DNA of 22,100 nucleotides, taken from contig CAXBDI010000061.1 of assembly GCA_963974445.1 (NCBI GenBank), forward strand, positions 1 to 22,100, in the 5' to 3' direction. Both the position numbers and the translations under genes were made by a program. Below the pieces are notes generated by a model, which was not told the origin of the DNA, did not search any database, and worked only from the letters and a program-made list of their open reading frames with translations. Positions 21,697 to 22,100 of the stretch are shown in pieces. Position 1 is the first letter of the stretch; every line of letters begins with the position of its first letter. This DNA is from JACKII01 sp963974445. Its GTDB lineage: Bacteria; Pseudomonadota; Alphaproteobacteria; Bin95.

Positions 21697-22001
21697 ACTT
21701 TGATCTCCACATCTACGCCGGAGGCGAGGTCGAGTTTCATCAGGGCGTCCACCGTCTGTGGTGTCGGATCGACGATGTCGAGGACACGGCGATGGGTGCG
21801 GACTTCGAACTGCTCGCGAGACTTCTTGTCGATATGCGGCCCGCGCAGCACGGTGTATTTCTGGATCCGCGTCGGCAGCGGGATCGGCCCCCGGACGGCG
21901 GCGCCGGTGCGCTTGGCCGTCGAGACGATCTCGCTGGTCGATTGGTCCAGAATCCGGTGATCAAAGGCTTTGAGCCGGATTCGTATGTTTTGATGATCCA
22001 T
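21693..22001 (-). CDS. rpsJ: 30S ribosomal protein S10
   Basis: This is S10, a head protein that also serves as NusE in transcription antitermination. It has 102 residues, the normal length. It contains IRIRLKAFDHRILDQSTSEI, the RGPIPLPTRIQKYTVLRGPH loop, and EQFEVRTHRRVLDIVDPTPQ. It starts 50 nt after tuf with a weak GGTAAAG ribosome binding site, and overlaps rplC by four bases. No separate promoter was recognised before it, so it is probably co-transcribed with tuf. Confidence 0.98.
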   Translation of the reverse strand: MDHQNIRIRLKAFDHRILDQSTSEIVSTAKRTGAAVRGPIPLPTRIQKYTVLRGPHIDKKSREQFEVRTHRRVLDIVDPTPQTVDALMKLDLASGVDVEIKV

Positions 22002-22027
22002 CGCGTCTTTACCGTTCTGCGCAGGCT

Positions 22028-22061
22028 GCTGTTATTCGTTATTCGACGCTGTTATTCGACG
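22028..22061. repeat. Short direct repeats at the 3' end of tuf
   Basis: GCTGTTATTCG occurs exactly at 22028-22038 and 22048-22058. TTATTCGACG occurs at 22039-22048 and 22052-22061. As a result TTATTCG appears three times. On the minus strand this duplicates the last codons and stop of tuf (GTCGAATAAC). It looks like slippage or recombination debris just after the gene. Confidence 0.6.
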
Positions 22062-22100
22062 ATGCTGGCGACGACGCCGGCGCCGACGGTGCGGCCGCCT
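22052..22100 (-). CDS. tuf: Elongation factor Tu, C-terminal end only
   Basis: The last 15 codons and the TAA stop codon (22054-22052) of EF-Tu are present; the rest lies beyond the window. The minus-strand reading GGRTVGAGVVASIVE is the conserved end of EF-Tu (E. coli ends in GGRTVGAGVVAKVLG). EF-Tu delivers aminoacyl-tRNA to the ribosome. Its place just before rpsJ is standard in alphaproteobacteria. Confidence 0.9.
   Translation of the reverse strand, partial: GGRTVGAGVVASIVE

Noticed and set aside
20641..21960. A 439-residue plus-strand open frame antisense to rplD, rplC and rpsJ
   Set aside because: It lies wholly opposite well-conserved ribosomal genes and shows the usual mirror composition of GC-rich DNA, with no recognisable domain.
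1..22100. CRISPR array, tRNA, rRNA, transposase or prophage
   Set aside because: No regularly spaced repeats, cloverleaf patterns, transposase motifs or phage genes were seen on either strand.

Overview
The window is GC-rich chromosomal DNA from an alphaproteobacterium, probably near the Rhodospirillales (the order is inferred). The main evidence is gene order. The block tuf, S10 operon, spc operon, secY, adk, rpsM, rpsK, rpoA, rplQ runs with adk between secY and rpsM, and without rpmJ or rpsD. The adenylate kinase is a 190-residue short-LID form, as is common in this class.

Right two thirds (about 7690-22100, all minus strand): one long translation and transcription locus, read from right to left. 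It holds the 3' end of tuf, then rpsJ-rplC-rplD-rplW-rplB-rpsS-rplV-rpsC-rplP-rpmC-rpsQ, rplN-rplX-rplE-rpsN-rpsH-rplF-rplR-rpsE-rpmD-rplO-secY-adk, and rpsM-rpsK-rpoA-rplQ. Several neighbours overlap by 1 or 4 bases, and most gaps are under 60 nt. The widest gap (151 nt, adk to rpsM) holds a near-consensus sigma70-type promoter with an inverted repeat in its spacer, so the rpsM-rpoA part probably has its own promoter. Several ribosomal proteins (L3, L16, S17, S5, L17) carry C-terminal acidic or low-complexity tails, longest in L16.

Middle (5138-7634, minus strand): exonuclease III (xth), a rhomboid-type membrane serine protease, and a phytanoyl-CoA dioxygenase-like Fe(II)/2-oxoglutarate oxygenase.

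Left third (1-5095): an accessory metabolic region. It has a mandelate racemase-type enolase superfamily protein (minus strand) divergent from a DUF1028 protein (plus), then an orphan MlaF-like ABC ATPase with non-canonical catalytic residues, then an M81 (MlrC-like) metallopeptidase. At the left edge is a small gene with a perfect ribosome binding site that appears broken by a single-base frameshift, next to a cluster of inverted repeats.

I found no CRISPR array, tRNA, rRNA, transposase or phage gene, and nothing that I can defend as a new multi-gene system. The points most worth a second look are the orphan ABC ATPase, the rpsM promoter and its symmetrical elements, the acidic tails, and the frameshifted small gene.
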